DNA of 64,000 nucleotides from Vibrio sp. ED004. Its GTDB lineage: Bacteria > Pseudomonadota > Gammaproteobacteria > Enterobacterales > Vibrionaceae. Position numbers and translations under genes: made by a program. Positions 62,334 to 64,000 of the stretch are shown here, piece by piece (the stretch's first letter is position 1; every line of letters begins with the position of its first letter). Under the pieces are notes generated by a model, which was not told the DNA's origin, made no database searches, and worked only from the letters and a program-made list of their open reading frames with translations. Location of the stretch: assembly GCF_023206395.1 (NCBI RefSeq), contig NZ_CP066150.1:1736001-1800000 (forward strand). Reading direction: 5' to 3'.

Positions 62334-63824
62334 TCATTTAAAATCTTGAGCCCAAAATGACTGAATACCTGCTTTAGCAGAGGGCTTAGCGTCTCTAGAG
62401 GCAATACCCACTATAGTATGACCTGCTCCCATAACGTTCTGACAATGCCCTTCGTGTCCAGCCCAACTGCTATGGCCTGCATTATTTTTGTTGCCGTCAG
62501 TTCTAGGCTCTGTATAACCAATAATTGGAATAATTGCTGATTTAGATTCTAATACGAATGCGTTTTGCGCATTAAGATGTCCCCAATGACCTTGAGCATT
62601 TCGGTTATATTGTTCATCTGAGGTGATTTGCGCATCAGTTTTCAAACTATCATTCCAAGCGACTGGTGAAACGGCTGGGTAGACACCAGCTGGATCTTTC
62701 CCGTGCGAATCGCAATAACGTGCTGTAGAGCGCGCGCAGTTTGTTGCTATCACAGTTTGATACCCAATAGCACTACTTGTTACGCCCTTAGGAATATTAA
62801 CGATCTTACACCAGTTTTTGCTAGCTACACTACCACCAGGAGAGCTCCCAAACACTGTACCATCAAGTATTTTACTTCCTGTCAGTGCATTGAAATCATA
62901 AACGTCAGTGTTAACATTATTGCTTACAGATAACGTAATCAATCCATTATTATCCACATTAAACAATGCATTTCCGGCATTATTCGCAGCCGCTACTATA
63001 TGTGGCCCTTGAATAGATAACCAGGCAGGTCCAAAACTATCTTCAAGTTGTTCACCATAAGCTTTTGCTAAGAATTCATATGTGTGTAGTGCGCTCTTAG
63101 CTCCAGATGAATCAATAGAAAAGACTGTTCCAACCTGTGCCAACTTTAACTTTGCATCCATTTTTGCATTTTTGAACTCATATGAGGCAAGCAAATTATT
63201 ACTGCATTTCTGGCCAGTAGCAGAATAGCCATACGCATACTCTGCAATATTCCCGTCAACGGTAAGAACATTAGCATCACGTTGAGCAGACAATTGCGTC
63301 GATTTATAACAATGCCACTCGTTCCCATTTTGAATGATGATGGTCGCTTTTGCAGGACCTCCTATAGCAGGGGATGGTGATGTCGAGAATTGTATTTGTG
63401 TGTTAACGATATCTGCCCCTCCAAACAAAGGCACATTGTTTGACACTGCTATCTTGTCATAATGTTTGAAAGTACTGTTCTGCGAAGCATTAGCATTTTC
63501 AAGCAAACCATTAATTACAGTAAAGATATTACCTTTAGGCGTAGGTTGTACCGAATTGTTGATTCCACCAACCTTACTTGTAACCGGTCCTAATCCGCCG
63601 ATTTGATTTTTTAACTGTGTTATTTGTTGACTGGTTAATACACCTTTCGGCTGATTTAATAACGTCTGTATCTGTTGATTTGTCAATGTACTTACAGGTT
63701 GTTGCATTAAATTTGAAATCTGCTTAGGTGTTAAATTTTGTGTATGAGTATTTGTTCCATCAGAAGATGAATTACAAGCGGCAAGTAATATTGGAGCTAA
63801 TAAAATAAAAAAACGTGAATACAT
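62334..63824 (-). CDS. Lipoprotein with N-terminal Gln-rich repeats and a CAP-like C-terminus
   Basis: A 496-residue protein with a lipobox (FILLAPILLAAC, Cys17). Residues 31-78 hold three 16-residue repeats: LTPKQISNLMQQPVST, LTNQQIQTLLNQPKGV and LTSQQITQLKNQIGGL. The C-terminal 90 residues end with GHSSWAGHEGHCQNVMGAGHTIVGIASR and IQSFWAQDF, close to the end of CAP/SCP-like secreted domains (HC-N-M, then W-x-Q-x-F). The middle part is unknown. Base composition is AT-rich compared with the chromosome side, as expected for a transferred gene. Function is unknown; attachment, protease-like or toxin-related roles are possible. Confidence 0.65.
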   Translation of the reverse strand: MYSRFFILLAPILLAACNSSSDGTNTHTQNLTPKQISNLMQQPVSTLTNQQIQTLLNQPKGVLTSQQITQLKNQIGGLGPVTSKVGGINNSVQPTPKGNIFTVINGLLENANASQNSTFKHYDKIAVSNNVPLFGGADIVNTQIQFSTSPSPAIGGPAKATIIIQNGNEWHCYKSTQLSAQRDANVLTVDGNIAEYAYGYSATGQKCSNNLLASYEFKNAKMDAKLKLAQVGTVFSIDSSGAKSALHTYEFLAKAYGEQLEDSFGPAWLSIQGPHIVAAANNAGNALFNVDNNGLITLSVSNNVNTDVYDFNALTGSKILDGTVFGSSPGGSVASKNWCKIVNIPKGVTSSAIGYQTVIATNCARSTARYCDSHGKDPAGVYPAVSPVAWNDSLKTDAQITSDEQYNRNAQGHWGHLNAQNAFVLESKSAIIPIIGYTEPRTDGNKNNAGHSSWAGHEGHCQNVMGAGHTIVGIASRDAKPSAKAGIQSFWAQDFK

Positions 63825-64000
63825 AGAACAAGTCCTCAGGATGATTATACGAAATACGAACGATGAAGTAATAATTGCACGCGATGTTCAATTAAAACAA
63901 TTACATAAAAATCAATTGGATAGCAATACAGCCCCATATTGACGCTCAAAAAACAGAGGAGATAATGCCCTAATTTATATTTATTTATAATAGTTAAAAT

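Noticed and set aside
1..64000. CRISPR arrays, rRNA operons or plasmid-type origins
   Set aside because: I saw no regularly spaced direct repeats with unique spacers, no rRNA-like sequence and no iteron or DnaA-box cluster.

Overview
The window looks like a piece of a marine gammaproteobacterial chromosome, most likely a Vibrio of the Splendidus type and plausibly its second chromosome. I infer this from protein style (SgrR, PpsR/PpsA, RimK, NhaC, Bcr/CflA, YheO-like and TcyP-like proteins), moderate GC, short intergenic regions and strong hairpin-plus-T terminators. I made no database comparison. Most host genes are intact. The exceptions are one MFS gene cut by an IS and one regulator with an in-frame stop.

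Layout. 1-6 kb: housekeeping and accessory genes (monooxygenase-like protein, nucleotidyltransferase, RibD-type deaminase, NUDIX, an RluA-type pseudouridine synthase with a long N-terminal extension, a Cys-containing small protein, a Bcr/CflA pump). 6-8.9 kb: an FSR-like MFS gene split by a 1579-bp IS66-family element with an 8-bp target duplication. 8.9-20.8 kb: AraC regulator, NhaC antiporter, hydratase, a MarR-controlled membrane protein, two metallo-beta-lactamase-fold proteins, SgrR, a likely dual-function small RNA with a 32-residue peptide, rimK with its protease partner, and a 2OG-Fe(II) oxygenase. 21-26.4 kb: ugpB-A-E-C-Q for glycerophosphodiester/glycerol-3-phosphate use. 26.5-34.7 kb: TauE/SafE exporter, L,D-transpeptidase, GNAT, Gfo/Idh/MocA dehydrogenase, glutaredoxin 2, ppsR and ppsA. 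34.76-36.18 kb: an IS3/IS150-type element sitting exactly in the loop of the ppsA terminator. 36.2-42.4 kb: outer-membrane protein, serine hydrolase, AraC regulator, an orphan RelA/SpoT-like synthetase-domain protein and a MATE pump. 42.4-54.1 kb: a complete C-P lyase operon (phnCDEFGHIJKLMNP plus a hexapeptide acetyltransferase) on the minus strand. 54.3-59.9 kb: an MFS transporter, then a regulator(broken)-RidA-TcyP-like symporter-CoA-disulfide-reductase-like cluster. From about 60.0 kb: a tRNA 3'-end fragment with its terminator, which I read as the edge of an integrated island, followed by nested decayed IS3 and IS5 copies and an AT-rich gene for a lipoprotein with a CAP-like C-terminus.

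How the genes work together. The ugp and phn operons both scavenge phosphorus from organic sources (glycerophosphodiesters and phosphonates). Palindromes of the GTCTAGAC type before phnC and phnF suggest control by PhnF. SgrR and the adjacent small RNA suggest a sugar-phosphate or PTS carbon-uptake circuit, and ppsR/ppsA control the return to gluconeogenesis. The most unusual items are the orphan RelA/SpoT-like protein, the small RNA/peptide locus, the IS in the ppsA terminator loop, and the tRNA-bounded island edge.
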